Source: Clostridiales bacterium (GTDB lineage: Bacteria; Bacillota; Clostridia; Christensenellales; Aristaeellaceae). Taken from it: 64,000 nucleotides of DNA. Below are positions 8,892 to 17,792 of the stretch, one piece after another (the stretch's first letter is position 1; each line of letters starts with the position of its first letter). The notes below the pieces were generated by a model that was not told the origin of the DNA, made no database searches, and saw nothing but the letters and a program-made list of their open reading frames with translations. The stretch lies in assembly GCA_015056145.1 (NCBI GenBank), contig SVGY01000004.1:124001-188000 (forward strand). The letters run 5' to 3'. The translations under genes and the position numbers were made by a program.

Positions 8892-9785
8892 ATGAAAACG
8901 AAATGGATGGCAGCTCTGCTTCTGAGCCTGACGCTTACTGGCGCCGCAATGGCTGATGGAGCGCCCGAAGCACAATTCGGGTACAGCGGCTGGCCCTATC
9001 GTCAAAGCACAGATTACAATGCAAACGGCAGCAACAGCGGCCAAGGCCGTGCATATACCGTTCCTCCGAATCTGCCCAGTGCACCGGGAGCCACCGTGCC
9101 ACCGGTCGAACCGCCGGTCTGTGCGCCGCCTGTCTTGCCAGGGACAAAAGCGCCAACGCCTGTAGTAACTCCTGCGCCTGAAGCGAGCCCTGAGCCCACC
9201 GCACAGCCGGAAGTTACCGCATCACCCAAACCAACGCCGAAACCGACCAGCAAACCGACTCCAGCACCGCAAGCAACTGCAACAAAAGCACCTGCGATTA
9301 CGCCTGCTCCGTCGCCCACTTCAACTCCGGAGGGAAAACCCACTGAAAAACCAACGATTCCAACGGTTACACCCTCCGCAGGTGATGATTATACTACGCC
9401 TTCTATTACAAAGCAAGAGGAAATTGCATTTCTTTTGCTCAATCAGGATCGGGAAGCCAACGGCAGAACTGCCCTGATCCTCGACCCCGTCTTGTGTTCC
9501 ATAGCACGCATAAAGAGCTGCGACATGAAACAAAATAAGTATTTTTCCCATTATTCCCCAACCTATGGCAGCGCCTCGGATATGCTCCGCAGTTTTGGTT
9601 ATTCCTTTCAATCCGTTGGCGAAAACATTGCCCACCATGCCACTGTGGAAAAAGCCCAGGCAGCATTCATGACATCCACTGGGCACCGCAACAATGTCCT
9701 CGGCAAAAACTGGACCCGTGTCGGTATCGGCATATGTGAGGATGATCAGGGCTATGTATATGTTACTCAACTTTTTGTAAAGTGA
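8892..9785 (+). CDS. secreted CAP (SCP/YkwD-like) domain protein with Pro/Thr-rich linker
   Basis: Exported protein of unknown biochemical role. 297 residues: signal peptide at 1-22 (cleavage likely after AMA), a Tyr/Gly-rich stretch, a Pro-Thr-Ala low-complexity linker at about 50-160, and a C-terminal CAP domain from about 175. The CAP domain shows the FLLLNQDREANGR opening, the FSHYSP His motif, GENIAHH, and the STGHRNNVLG motif. This arrangement is common in YkwD-type cell-surface or spore proteins of Firmicutes. GGGAGG precedes the ATG by 6 nt, and a strong terminator follows the stop. Confidence 0.9.
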   Translation: MKTKWMAALLLSLTLTGAAMADGAPEAQFGYSGWPYRQSTDYNANGSNSGQGRAYTVPPNLPSAPGATVPPVEPPVCAPPVLPGTKAPTPVVTPAPEASPEPTAQPEVTASPKPTPKPTSKPTPAPQATATKAPAITPAPSPTSTPEGKPTEKPTIPTVTPSAGDDYTTPSITKQEEIAFLLLNQDREANGRTALILDPVLCSIARIKSCDMKQNKYFSHYSPTYGSASDMLRSFGYSFQSVGENIAHHATVEKAQAAFMTSTGHRNNVLGKNWTRVGIGICEDDQGYVYVTQLFVK

Positions 9786-9795
9786 TCCTTTCAGG

Positions 9796-9828
9796 AAAGA
9801 CCGTGCATCGTTTGTGCACGGTCTTTTT
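9796..9828 (+). terminator. intrinsic terminator after the CAP-domain gene
   Basis: Perfect 12-bp stem AAAGACCGTGCA / TGCACGGTCTTT with a 7-nt loop, followed by a short T-run, starting 10 bp after the stop codon. Confidence 0.9.
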
Positions 9829-9846
9829 GGCATATGTCTTTTTCCC

Positions 9847-10191
9847 TCAATAACGGCGAAAGCCCCGTTGCTTCAATGCTGCACTTCTTCTGGTATAATA
9901 CTGCGGCCTTGCATTGCGGACATAAGGGCTACAAGCCACGCCCGCTGCACGCAGCACGCCTCTGCCTGCCATGCTTCCTCTTGGGCGTACATAAGTACTC
10001 AGTGCGGTTGTCAAACCGTCAGAAGGTTCATTTTCTGACGGCAGCGGCCGGAAAGGATCCTCTCCGCTTTTGGGTCGTGTGTATCTGTCTGAAAACAGCG
10101 GTTCTGCAATTCTGCGCCGGTTCAGGGCTGGCAAAAGCACCGCTTCCCGGGTCTGAAGGGCAGGTCGCATCCATAAGGAACGCTGCAGCAT
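9847..10191 (-). CDS. small Arg-rich hypothetical protein (doubtful)
   Basis: Not recognised. A 114-residue frame starting at the ATG at 10191 (MLQRSLWMRP) with AAAGGGGTG about 9 nt upstream. It is very basic and Arg-rich, with no predicted membrane segment or domain. It lies downstream of ysxC on the same strand, across a gap containing a strong hairpin. An open frame also exists on the opposite strand, so coding is uncertain. The region 9833-10300 otherwise holds nothing I recognise. Confidence 0.35.
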   Translation of the reverse strand: MLQRSLWMRPALQTREAVLLPALNRRRIAEPLFSDRYTRPKSGEDPFRPLPSENEPSDGLTTALSTYVRPRGSMAGRGVLRAAGVACSPYVRNARPQYYTRRSAALKQRGFRRY

Positions 10192-10260
10192 GGAAACACC
10201 CCTTTCATTCATTGCTTTGCAGCTAACACATACTATGCGGCCTTCTGTGGCATGTGCAAA

Positions 10261-10289
10261 GGCGCACCACAGCAAAGCTGCAATGCGCC
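10261..10289. repeat. GC-rich hairpin between ysxC and the small basic ORF
   Basis: Arms GGCGCA and TGCGCC enclose a second stem CAGC/GCTG with an AAA loop. It lies 12 bp after the ysxC stop. It has no T-run on either strand, so it is not a standard terminator; it could be an mRNA 3'-end or processing structure. Confidence 0.45.
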
Positions 10290-10301
10290 AGGGGAATTCC
10301 G

Positions 10302-10934
10302 TTATTCTTCAAAGTTTTCCTGTGGCAGATCATCGGGGCTGCTTTCTCTGGACTCCTTCAGAAGGGCTCCGATCTTGCCCAGCAACTCTTCCCGTCCCGT
10401 TCCGTTTTCACTGGAATAAATCATCACTTCCCAGGGCTGCACCAACATTCCCCTACAGATAGGAGCTATCTGCTTCATCCTTGCGCCCCGGCTGATTTTA
10501 TCCGCCTTGGTGGCAACAATGGTAAAAGGGATGCCCATATCCCGGAAATACCGGTTCATGGTAATATCATCCTGGGTAGGCTCATGACGGATGTCCACCA
10601 GATGCAACACATGAAACAGCTGTGTGCTGCTCTGAAAGTAATCATCCATCATTTTACCCCAACGGATCTTTTCCACTTTGTCCACCTTAGCAAACCCGTA
10701 GCCAGGCAAATCCACCAGATGGAACTGGTCATTGATCAAAAAAACATTGATAAGCCTGGTTTTTCCGGGTGTTGCACTGGTTTTGCAAAGTTTTTTCCGG
10801 TTGCACAGGGAATTGATCAAAGAGCTTTTTCCCACATTACTCTTGCCCACCACTGCAAGCTGAGGCAGAATAATAGGCGGTTTCTCCTGATACTGACTCA
10901 GGCTGGTTACAAAGGAAGCTGTTTTGATATCCAT
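10302..10934 (-). CDS. ysxC: ribosome biogenesis GTP-binding protein YsxC/EngB
   Basis: Essential TRAFAC-class GTPase involved in 50S subunit assembly. 210 residues. G1 is GKSNVGKSS near residue 30, G3 is DLPGYGF near 77, G4 is TKAD near 145, and a short acidic tail follows. It is 14 bp downstream of lonA. The lonB-lonA-ysxC arrangement is conserved in Bacillus and relatives, which supports the assignment. Confidence 0.95.
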   Translation of the reverse strand: MDIKTASFVTSLSQYQEKPPIILPQLAVVGKSNVGKSSLINSLCNRKKLCKTSATPGKTRLINVFLINDQFHLVDLPGYGFAKVDKVEKIRWGKMMDDYFQSSTQLFHVLHLVDIRHEPTQDDITMNRYFRDMGIPFTIVATKADKISRGARMKQIAPICRGMLVQPWEVMIYSSENGTGREELLGKIGALLKESRESSPDDLPQENFEE

Positions 10935-10948
10935 ATATTCCTCTTAAA

Positions 10949-13333
10949 TTACATTTGTGTAGCTGTTATTTTGGAAGCAACGGCAGTTTCGGGCATAATC
11001 ACGGGAAGCGGCGCTACGAGCGCTGCAGAGAGTACCTGGTTCACATCATCTACAGGTGTCACCTGAACGCTTTCAAGTACGCAGGCAGCCACATCCTCCA
11101 GGTCCTTCATGTTTTCACGGGGAATAAGCACCTGCTTGATGCCGGCCCGGTAAGCGGCCATGAGTTTTTCTTTCAGGCCTCCAATGGGAAGCACTTTGCC
11201 CCGCAGCGTAATTTCGCCAGTCATGGCAACATCCTGCCTCACAGGGATGCCGGTAAGGGCGCTCACCAGTGCAGTGATAAGCGTAACGCCTGCGGAAGGA
11301 CCGTCCTTGGGAACTGCCCCTTCGGGAACATGAACGTGAATATCCTGCTTTTTGAAATACTCATCGTCCAGACCCCAGGGCAAAGCATGAGCTCTTGCCC
11401 AAGAAAGGGCGGCCTTTGCGCTTTCCTGCATAACATCGCCAAGCTTGCCAGTCAGTTGCAGTGCACCGGAGCCTTTCATAATGAGGCATTCCACACTGAG
11501 CAGTTCGCCGCCTACGGAAGTATAGGCAAGGCCATTTACAACGCCTACGCAGTTTTCATTTTCCGGTTTTTCCCGGGTATAGCGGGGGGCACCCAGATAG
11601 CTTTTCAGCCGGGCAGGGGTAAGATTAACTGTATCAACATGATTATCCAGCATTTCCACCGTGGCCTTGCGTACCACCTTGCCGATGGTTCGCTCCAGCT
11701 GACGTACGCCAGCTTCCCGGGTATAGCCTTCGATGATGTTTTTAAGCAGCTTTTCGCTCACTTTTACAGTAGCGGGCTTCAAACCATGCTGAACAATCTG
11801 CTTGGGCAAAAGATGCTTGCGGGCAATGCGCAGCTTCTCCTCCTCGGTGTAGCTGGATACCTCAATAATCTCAAGTCGGTCCAGCAACGGAGCAGGAATG
11901 GTGTCCATGGAGTTGGCAGTGGTAATGAACATGACGTGGCTCAGGTCGAAAGGCAGTTCCATATAATGATCCCGGAATGCATAGTTCTGTTCGGCATCCA
12001 GCACTTCCAGCAGTGCCGAAGCAGGATCGCCCCGGAAATCGCTGCTCATTTTGTCTATTTCGTCAAAGAGGAACACGGGATTCATACTGTCTGCCTGCTT
12101 CATTCCGGCAATGATACGGCCGGGAATGGCACCAAGATATGTGCGCCGATGACCCCGGATCTCCGCTTCATCACGAACGCCGCCAAGGGACATCTGCACA
12201 AATTTGCGTCCCACTGCCTCGGCAATAGCCCTTACGATAGAGGTTTTTCCAACGCCGGGAGGGCCCACAAGGCAAAGAATAGGACCTTTCATATCCTTTT
12301 TCATTTGCAGAACCGCAAGATACTCAACAATGCGTTCCTTGACTTTTTCAAGGCCATAATGATCCTGATCCAGAACCTTTCTGGCCCGTTTGAGATCCAG
12401 ATTGTCCGTAGTCATCTTGCCCCAGGGAAGAGACAGGATCCACTCAATATAGGTGCGGCTGATTCCCACTTCCGGCGTGCCGGGGGCCATATGGCTGAGC
12501 CTTTCGATTTCCTTTGATGCCTTGTCCCTTGCCTCGTCATTGAGGGGTGTCTTTTCCAACTGTTCCCGAAGTTCCTCCACTTCGGTACCGTCCTTGTCAC
12601 CCAGCTCAGTCTGGATTGCCTTGATCTGTTCCCGGAGATAATAATCCTTCTGATTTCGCTCAATCTGTTTTTTGATGCGGGCCTGCACCTGTTTTTCCAC
12701 ATCTGCAAGCTCCGTTTCCCGCAGAAGGATACCGCAGAGGGTTTCCAGACGCTCTTTTACCGGAATTTTCTCCAGTATTGCCTGACGGTCTTCCAATTTG
12801 GTAAGCACATTTACGGCAATGATATCCGCCAGCTGATCCGGCTTGTCCATATCCATTACGGAGCCAAGCGTATCCTGGGATACTCTGGTGCTGCTGCGGC
12901 AGTATTCCTCAAAAAAGTCATGAGTGGTGCGAACCAGCGCCTTCATTTCGGGGGTATCCATGGGGCTGTTGTCCTGAGCAGGAAGAATCTCCCCCTCCAA
13001 AGAAGGTTCCGTTTCCACGATGCTGATCAGCCTGGCACGCTTTACGCCCTCCACCAGCACCCGAATACTGTCCCCCGGAAGATTCAGGGTCTGTTTAACC
13101 GTGGCAATGGTGCCTACCGTACAAAGATCTTTTTGGGTAGGATTTTCCGTTTCTGCATCCAGCTGAGCCACAAGAAAAATCTGCTGGTCTCCGAGCATTG
13201 CCTTTTCAAGAGCGGCAACGCTTTTTGCTCTGCCCACATCAAAGTGCAGCGCCATGTGCGGAAAAACCATCATGCCCCTCAGGGCCAAAACAGGAAGGCG
13301 GATGGCGCTTTCCCGGGTGAACATATCCTGCAT
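10949..13333 (-). CDS. lon: ATP-dependent protease Lon (LonA)
   Basis: Cytosolic AAA+ serine protease that degrades misfolded and regulatory proteins. 794 residues: an N-terminal substrate-binding domain, a central coiled region, an AAA module with Walker [10 protein letters not shown] and Walker [10 protein letters not shown], and a C-terminal protease domain with catalytic Ser in KDGPSAG plus a downstream Lys. The ATG at 13333 is preferred because GGAGG lies 6 nt upstream; the open frame continues 34 codons further upstream without a site. It has its own promoter and a stem-loop at the mRNA 5' end. Confidence 0.97.
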   Translation of the reverse strand: MQDMFTRESAIRLPVLALRGMMVFPHMALHFDVGRAKSVAALEKAMLGDQQIFLVAQLDAETENPTQKDLCTVGTIATVKQTLNLPGDSIRVLVEGVKRARLISIVETEPSLEGEILPAQDNSPMDTPEMKALVRTTHDFFEEYCRSSTRVSQDTLGSVMDMDKPDQLADIIAVNVLTKLEDRQAILEKIPVKERLETLCGILLRETELADVEKQVQARIKKQIERNQKDYYLREQIKAIQTELGDKDGTEVEELREQLEKTPLNDEARDKASKEIERLSHMAPGTPEVGISRTYIEWILSLPWGKMTTDNLDLKRARKVLDQDHYGLEKVKERIVEYLAVLQMKKDMKGPILCLVGPPGVGKTSIVRAIAEAVGRKFVQMSLGGVRDEAEIRGHRRTYLGAIPGRIIAGMKQADSMNPVFLFDEIDKMSSDFRGDPASALLEVLDAEQNYAFRDHYMELPFDLSHVMFITTANSMDTIPAPLLDRLEIIEVSSYTEEEKLRIARKHLLPKQIVQHGLKPATVKVSEKLLKNIIEGYTREAGVRQLERTIGKVVRKATVEMLDNHVDTVNLTPARLKSYLGAPRYTREKPENENCVGVVNGLAYTSVGGELLSVECLIMKGSGALQLTGKLGDVMQESAKAALSWARAHALPWGLDDEYFKKQDIHVHVPEGAVPKDGPSAGVTLITALVSALTGIPVRQDVAMTGEITLRGKVLPIGGLKEKLMAAYRAGIKQVLIPRENMKDLEDVAACVLESVQVTPVDDVNQVLSAALVAPLPVIMPETAVASKITATQM

Positions 13334-13378
13334 AATCATCCTCCATTGCTGCGTCTTCATAAAGAATGCAGTACATTC

Positions 13379-13399
13379 CGGCAGACAAAAATTCTGCCG
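13379..13399 (-). promoter_or_regulatory. stem-loop at the 5' end of the lon mRNA
   Basis: A 7-bp stem CGGCAGA / TCTGCCG with a 7-nt loop lies immediately downstream of the predicted lon -10 box and about 35 nt before its ribosome binding site, so it would form near the very 5' end of the transcript. Confidence 0.5.
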
Positions 13400-13406
13400 A
13401 TACATG

Positions 13407-13435
13407 ATTATAGACGGTCGCAAAAACATTTGCAA
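13407..13435 (-). promoter_or_regulatory. sigma-A-type promoter of lon
   Basis: Minus strand: TTGCAA (13430-13435), a 17-bp spacer, TATAAT (13407-13412). The -10 is consensus and the spacing is optimal. Confidence 0.75.
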
Positions 13436-13545
13436 GGGATATATATGGTTTCATTACCGTCAAAAACGTAAAACTTCGGTGATGAAAATAACTGTCCGGA
13501 CAAAGTGATTCATTCTGTGCGCCTTTCATTCCATTTGAATGATCC

Positions 13546-13583
13546 AAAAAAGGAAGAGCTGCATTCCTCTGCCGCTCTCCCTT
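13546..13583 (-). terminator. intrinsic terminator after lonB
   Basis: Minus-strand RNA: AAGGGAGAGC pairs with GCTCTTCCTT (one G-U), followed by a run of six T. It lies 20 bp after the lonB stop and upstream of the lon promoter, so lonA is transcribed independently. Confidence 0.75.
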
Positions 13584-13602
13584 ACCATTGTGTTTTGCTC
13601 TG

Positions 13603-15300
13603 TTACGCCTTGCCCGATGCGCTCTGTTCCTCTGCTGCAAGCACGTCAATTGCGCCAGTGCGATCTGCAGTTCTTTCCTGCTGAGGGATATCTTCCACCG
13701 CAGATTGCGGTAGAAGCATTCTTTCAAGAGCCTCGCTGAGCATCCTGACGGGGGTCACCTGTATGCTGGTGTGTTCAAAGCGCTCCAGCTTATTTTCTGC
13801 GGGGATCAGTACTTCTGACAGGCCTGCCTGCTCTGCTGCCTCTACCTTTGCAGGCACGCCGCCCACAGGCTTTACTTCGCCCAAAACGGATACTTCGCCC
13901 GTTACCGCCATATCGCCCTTAACTGGACGCCCTGTGATTGCGCTGACAGCCGCCACGGCCATTGCAACGCCTGCAGAGGGGCCATCCACCGGCGTGCCTC
14001 CTGGAAAATTGATATGCAAATCGTATTTCTCCATAGGATAACCCATGGACCCAAGCAGTGTAAGTACATTCTCGAAGGAACTGCGTGCCATGGACTTGCG
14101 TCGGATTTTTCTGGAATCTGCGCCGATTTCCTCTTCCTCGGCAATGCCGGTGATGTACAGATTACCTTTTCCTTTTCTGGCCACTGCCTCCACCTCCAGG
14201 GTTGCGCCCTGAGTGGTTCCAATCACCGCCAGGCCATGTACAACGCCTACCCGATTACATGTATCTGCCTTTTGTTCCGGGCGTGCAGAATAATGTCCGG
14301 AATAAATGACCCATTCCACATCCTCTCGGGTGATGTTCCTGCGGTTTTCCATCTGTGCAAGCCCAGCACACATCTGCACAATATTCACCGCATCCCTTCC
14401 GCAGGCAGCAAAGCGACCCACCGTTTCTGCTTCCTCCGGGTTCATAGCATATCCTGCCCTTGCGGCAGAGTTCAGGGCGATATCAGCAACTTCCTCTGCG
14501 GTCAGCGCACGGAAGTAGATTTCCATACAGCGGGAGCGGAGCGCCGGAGGCAGTTCCTGGGGGCTGCGTGTGGTGGCTGCTACAAGACGAAAATCCGCCG
14601 GCAGACCATTTTTGAACACATCGTGGATATGTCTGGGGATAGCATTATCATCCGGGCTGTAATAGGCGGATTCCAGCATAACCTTTCTGTCTTCCAGCAC
14701 TTTGAGGAGCTTATTCATCTGTATTGGATGCAGCTCGCCAATTTCATCCAGAAACAATACGCCACCATGGGCCTTGGTAACAGCTCCCGGCTTGGGCTGC
14801 GGCACGCCTTGCACGCCCAGGGGCCCTGCGCCCTGGTAGATAGGGTCGTGAACGCTTCCGATCAATGGGTCTGCAATTGCCCGTTCATCAAAACGCACGC
14901 AGGTTGCATCCATTTCAATAAAAGGAGCGTTGTGCTGGAAGGGAGTACCCGGGCTCTTCTTGGCAGCCTCCAGCACGAGCCTCGCTGCACATGTCTTGCC
15001 AATGCCAGGAGGGCCATAGATAATCACATGCTGAGGATTTTTTCCGCATAGGATGGCCTTTAGGGATTTGATCCCATCCTGTTGCCCAACGATATCGGAA
15101 AAGCATACAGGCCTCACTTTTTCGCAAAGCGGCTCGCTGAGCTTCACGGAACGCAGTTTCTGCATACGTTCCAGTTCTCTGCCGCTTTCACGGCGTTGCG
15201 AAGGCTGCGCCTTTTTTTGATTGCGCAGCTGGGTGTAAAAATAGATGCCCACAATGGTGGTCACCAGCATCTGAATTACGAACAAAACTAAACTGACCAA
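13603..15300 (-). CDS. lonB: membrane-anchored Lon-like protease LonB
   Basis: AAA+ protease related to Lon but lacking the Lon N domain; in Bacillus its homologue acts during sporulation. 565 residues: a hydrophobic N-terminal anchor at about 2-22, a charged linker, Walker A GPPGIGKT near residue 95, Walker B VLFLDEIGEL, sensor regions, and a Lon protease domain with catalytic Ser in VDGPSAG. The start appears to be TTG at 15300 with GGGGG about 9 nt upstream; an ATG at codon 11 would cut the anchor. The neighbouring lonA and ysxC match the Bacillus order. Confidence 0.93.
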   Translation of the reverse strand: MVSLVLFVIQMLVTTIVGIYFYTQLRNQKKAQPSQRRESGRELERMQKLRSVKLSEPLCEKVRPVCFSDIVGQQDGIKSLKAILCGKNPQHVIIYGPPGIGKTCAARLVLEAAKKSPGTPFQHNAPFIEMDATCVRFDERAIADPLIGSVHDPIYQGAGPLGVQGVPQPKPGAVTKAHGGVLFLDEIGELHPIQMNKLLKVLEDRKVMLESAYYSPDDNAIPRHIHDVFKNGLPADFRLVAATTRSPQELPPALRSRCMEIYFRALTAEEVADIALNSAARAGYAMNPEEAETVGRFAACGRDAVNIVQMCAGLAQMENRRNITREDVEWVIYSGHYSARPEQKADTCNRVGVVHGLAVIGTTQGATLEVEAVARKGKGNLYITGIAEEEEIGADSRKIRRKSMARSSFENVLTLLGSMGYPMEKYDLHINFPGGTPVDGPSAGVAMAVAAVSAITGRPVKGDMAVTGEVSVLGEVKPVGGVPAKVEAAEQAGLSEVLIPAENKLERFEHTSIQVTPVRMLSEALERMLLPQSAVEDIPQQERTADRTGAIDVLAAEEQSASGKA

Positions 15301-15404
15301 AGAAGAAAACCCCCATTCATGGAAGATGTGTTCCGTTCATCCTTTGAGTATCATGTGAAAAACGGAGCATTTCCATGTATGGAGGTTTGTGGCATAATTT
15401 GGAT

Positions 15405-16469
15405 TTATTTCACGGTAGTACTGAGGATACCTCTTTGCAGCTCGATGGTGTCTTCGCCTTCCCGTACCTGGCGGGCAACGATCAGCAGCCTGTCCGCATT
15501 GTCAGTACCTGCGCAGGTAGCCAGGGTTAACAGACGATCCCCGGGGCGGACGTCCACGCCGGTCTGAAAATGGCTGTATTCTCTGACTCTGTTGATAAAA
15601 TTGTTATAATTATTTTCGGAGTCAAATTCCAGATAATTCCAGAAGGGCAAATAATAATGATTGCTGGGATTAAGGCTGATTTCCGTTACTGCAAAAATGA
15701 CGTAAGTGGATTCTTCATACAGGGTATTGAACTGGATAAAGGGATGGCTTTTATAAAAGGAAGCATCTTTGAGCTTGTACTTTTTCAGCACCCCGAACAT
15801 TGCGCCTTCCTTCATATTGTGTCCGTGAATAATCAGGTTGGGCGTCATGGTGCGCAGGTTGCAGTTTTCGTCCAGAAAAAGTGCGCCGGTGACGTTCTTT
15901 TTCTGGGTGGCATCATGGTTGAGGTAAAACTCGTTGTCGCGCTGCACAACAGGCTCATCCAAAACGCCTTCGATATTGATCCAGCCAATGATATCCCGGT
16001 TCTCTGCACGAAGTCCGTTGAAGCTCTCGCTGATAAGAAGTTCGGGGTTGTTTTTATATTGGGAGGGCCAAAGATCAGAAAACTTTTCCGGCGTGTGCTG
16101 AGGTTCTTCAGCATCTCCGGCGAAATTCTGAGCCGCCTGTGGGGTCTGTGCGGGAGAAACAGAAGGCTCACCAGCGGTAGAAGAAATCGGAGCCTGCGTT
16201 TCCTGGAGCTGACTGGCAGCATAGATCTCCCTGAGCGACTCAGTACTGCTGCGTGATTGATGGATATCAGAAAAATAACGGACAAGATGATATCCGCTTA
16301 CACAAAAAACAACGGCACAAACCGCAATAATAACCAATCTTACAGGAAAAGATTTTTTTGGCGAAGGCTTTTTTGAGGAAAAATTCTGTCCGTTTTTTCG
16401 TGCGAGATATTCATCGCCGCTGACGAGCATTCGGCCGGAATACGAATTCGGCTTATGATTTTCAGACAT
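15405..16469 (-). CDS. srtB: class B sortase
   Basis: Membrane-anchored cysteine transpeptidase that attaches surface proteins to the cell wall. 354 residues: a basic cytoplasmic N terminus, one membrane segment at about 45-65, a Ser/Thr/Gln-rich spacer, and a sortase domain. Catalytic His is in LIIHGHNM, catalytic Cys in LTLATCAG, and the downstream Arg in RLLIVARQ. The ATG at 16469 has GGAGG 7 nt upstream, unlike the ORF start 24 bp earlier. No sortase substrate is seen in this window. It is divergent from the phosphodiester-glycosidase-like gene. Confidence 0.9.
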   Translation of the reverse strand: MSENHKPNSYSGRMLVSGDEYLARKNGQNFSSKKPSPKKSFPVRLVIIAVCAVVFCVSGYHLVRYFSDIHQSRSSTESLREIYAASQLQETQAPISSTAGEPSVSPAQTPQAAQNFAGDAEEPQHTPEKFSDLWPSQYKNNPELLISESFNGLRAENRDIIGWINIEGVLDEPVVQRDNEFYLNHDATQKKNVTGALFLDENCNLRTMTPNLIIHGHNMKEGAMFGVLKKYKLKDASFYKSHPFIQFNTLYEESTYVIFAVTEISLNPSNHYYLPFWNYLEFDSENNYNNFINRVREYSHFQTGVDVRPGDRLLTLATCAGTDNADRLLIVARQVREGEDTIELQRGILSTTVK

Positions 16470-16507
16470 AAGGCAGCCTCCATTCGGAAACAATACTTAT
16501 CTTTATA

Positions 16508-16536
16508 ATTGTAACACACTATATTATCCATTTCAA
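16508..16536 (-). promoter_or_regulatory. promoter of the sortase gene
   Basis: Minus strand: TTGAAA (16531-16536), a 17-bp spacer, TACAAT (16508-16513), about 40 bp before the sortase start codon. Confidence 0.6.
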
Positions 16537-16578
16537 ACGTTTTTTTGTCATATTTACATTTACGCCCTTTTTGTCTGC

Positions 16579-16607
16579 TTGCTCCACCATGCGGGGTATG
16601 GTATAAT
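16579..16607 (+). promoter_or_regulatory. promoter of the 16677 operon
   Basis: Plus strand: TTGCTC (16579-16584), a 17-bp spacer, TATAAT (16602-16607). It is about 70 bp before the first gene of the five-gene rightward run. Confidence 0.65.
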
Positions 16608-16676
16608 AAACTGAATTATTGTGTGCATGCGCAAGGATGCACGCAACCCAAAACACAGCAGAAAGGAACGGTTCCC

Positions 16677-17789
16677 ATGCGTTTCAACAAATTCACCCTT
16701 CTTACTGCAGTTCTTGTACTTATGGTTCTTTCCCTGTCCTTTTTGATCCCCTCCGGCGCCATTACGGAAGAGGCTCTGTGGGCTTACGACGAAATGACGT
16801 GCAAAGAGACAGAAGAATCCTGGGACGAAGAAGCCTCCGTTCGTCCCCGTGCCGTTCTGGCCAGCGCCGTTTTCAGCGACATGCTGCCCGTCAGCAACTG
16901 CACCGTGCTGGATACGGATCTTTTCTCCGGCGGAAGCACTCCCATTGAAGCAAACTTTGCCGAAGTTCCCTACCTTGGCCAGTTTATGAAGCAGTCCGAC
17001 CTTGAAGGCGTGACCGACTTCTACGATACTCCCGTAGTTGCCTACCGCGACGATTCCATTATTATCGAGCTTGAGCGCAAACGCATGTATGACAGCGACG
17101 TTTTTATCGCCTACATCCGCATTGCCACCCCCAACCAGATCCGTACCGCCATCGCCGGTTCCAAGCTGAAGTCCTCTTCTTCCAGCAGCAACACCGTGGC
17201 CAATCTGGCTTCCAACTATAATGGCCTCGTTGCCATCAACGGCGATTTTTATTCCAACTCCGAAAAATCCGGCGGCTACATGGTGCGTCAGGGCCAGATG
17301 TACCGCAACAAGTATTCCAACAATTACGATATCCTCGCCATTGATGATATGGGCGATTTCCACATTCTGACCCGTGGCAAGGAGAACCAGAAAAACGGCA
17401 TCAAGGCCATCGAAAGCACTGGTGAAGTTGTCAACTGCTTCTTCTTTGGCCCGGCTCTGGTCATCGACGGAGTGCGCCAGACCCAGGAAACCTTCGACGG
17501 TTACGGATATGCCCAGCACGATGACAACCCCCGTGCCGGCATTGTGCAGTTCGGCCCCCTGACCTATGGTCTGGTTGTAGTTAACGGCCGCACAGAACAG
17601 TCTGTGGGCGTGACCATGGACGAGTTTGCCGAAATCGTTGCAGACCTTGGCGCAGTGCAGGCCTACAATCTGGACGGCGGAAACAGCGCAACCCTCGTCT
17701 TCAATGGACAGGTCTTCAGCGCCAAGCCTCAGGATGACCGTGGCGTGTCTGATATCATCTATTTCTGCAGTGCCATCAGTGAGGAATAA
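16677..17789 (+). CDS. phosphodiester glycosidase (NAGPA-like) family protein, exported
   Basis: 370 residues with an N-terminal signal or anchor sequence (about 1-26) and a C-terminal phosphodiester glycosidase/NAGPA-type domain. The hallmark near the C terminus is YNLDGGNSATLVFNG, and GLVAINGDFY opens the domain. Human relatives remove GlcNAc from phosphodiesters; bacterial members are poorly defined and probably act on wall or capsular glycans. I chose the ATG at 16677, where the hydrophobic signal begins, preceded by GAAAGGAA. It abuts the Lgt-like gene by 3 bp. Confidence 0.8.
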   Translation: MRFNKFTLLTAVLVLMVLSLSFLIPSGAITEEALWAYDEMTCKETEESWDEEASVRPRAVLASAVFSDMLPVSNCTVLDTDLFSGGSTPIEANFAEVPYLGQFMKQSDLEGVTDFYDTPVVAYRDDSIIIELERKRMYDSDVFIAYIRIATPNQIRTAIAGSKLKSSSSSSNTVANLASNYNGLVAINGDFYSNSEKSGGYMVRQGQMYRNKYSNNYDILAIDDMGDFHILTRGKENQKNGIKAIESTGEVVNCFFFGPALVIDGVRQTQETFDGYGYAQHDDNPRAGIVQFGPLTYGLVVVNGRTEQSVGVTMDEFAEIVADLGAVQAYNLDGGNSATLVFNGQVFSAKPQDDRGVSDIIYFCSAISEE

Positions 17790-17792
17790 TCA

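Noticed and set aside
9130..9370. Repeat-like Pro/Thr-rich DNA in the CAP gene
   Set aside because: Low-complexity coding linker without a regular nucleotide repeat unit.
9834..10226. 130-codon plus-strand frame after the CAP gene terminator
   Set aside because: No convincing ribosome binding site and no recognisable protein; the opposite-strand ORF has a slightly better case.
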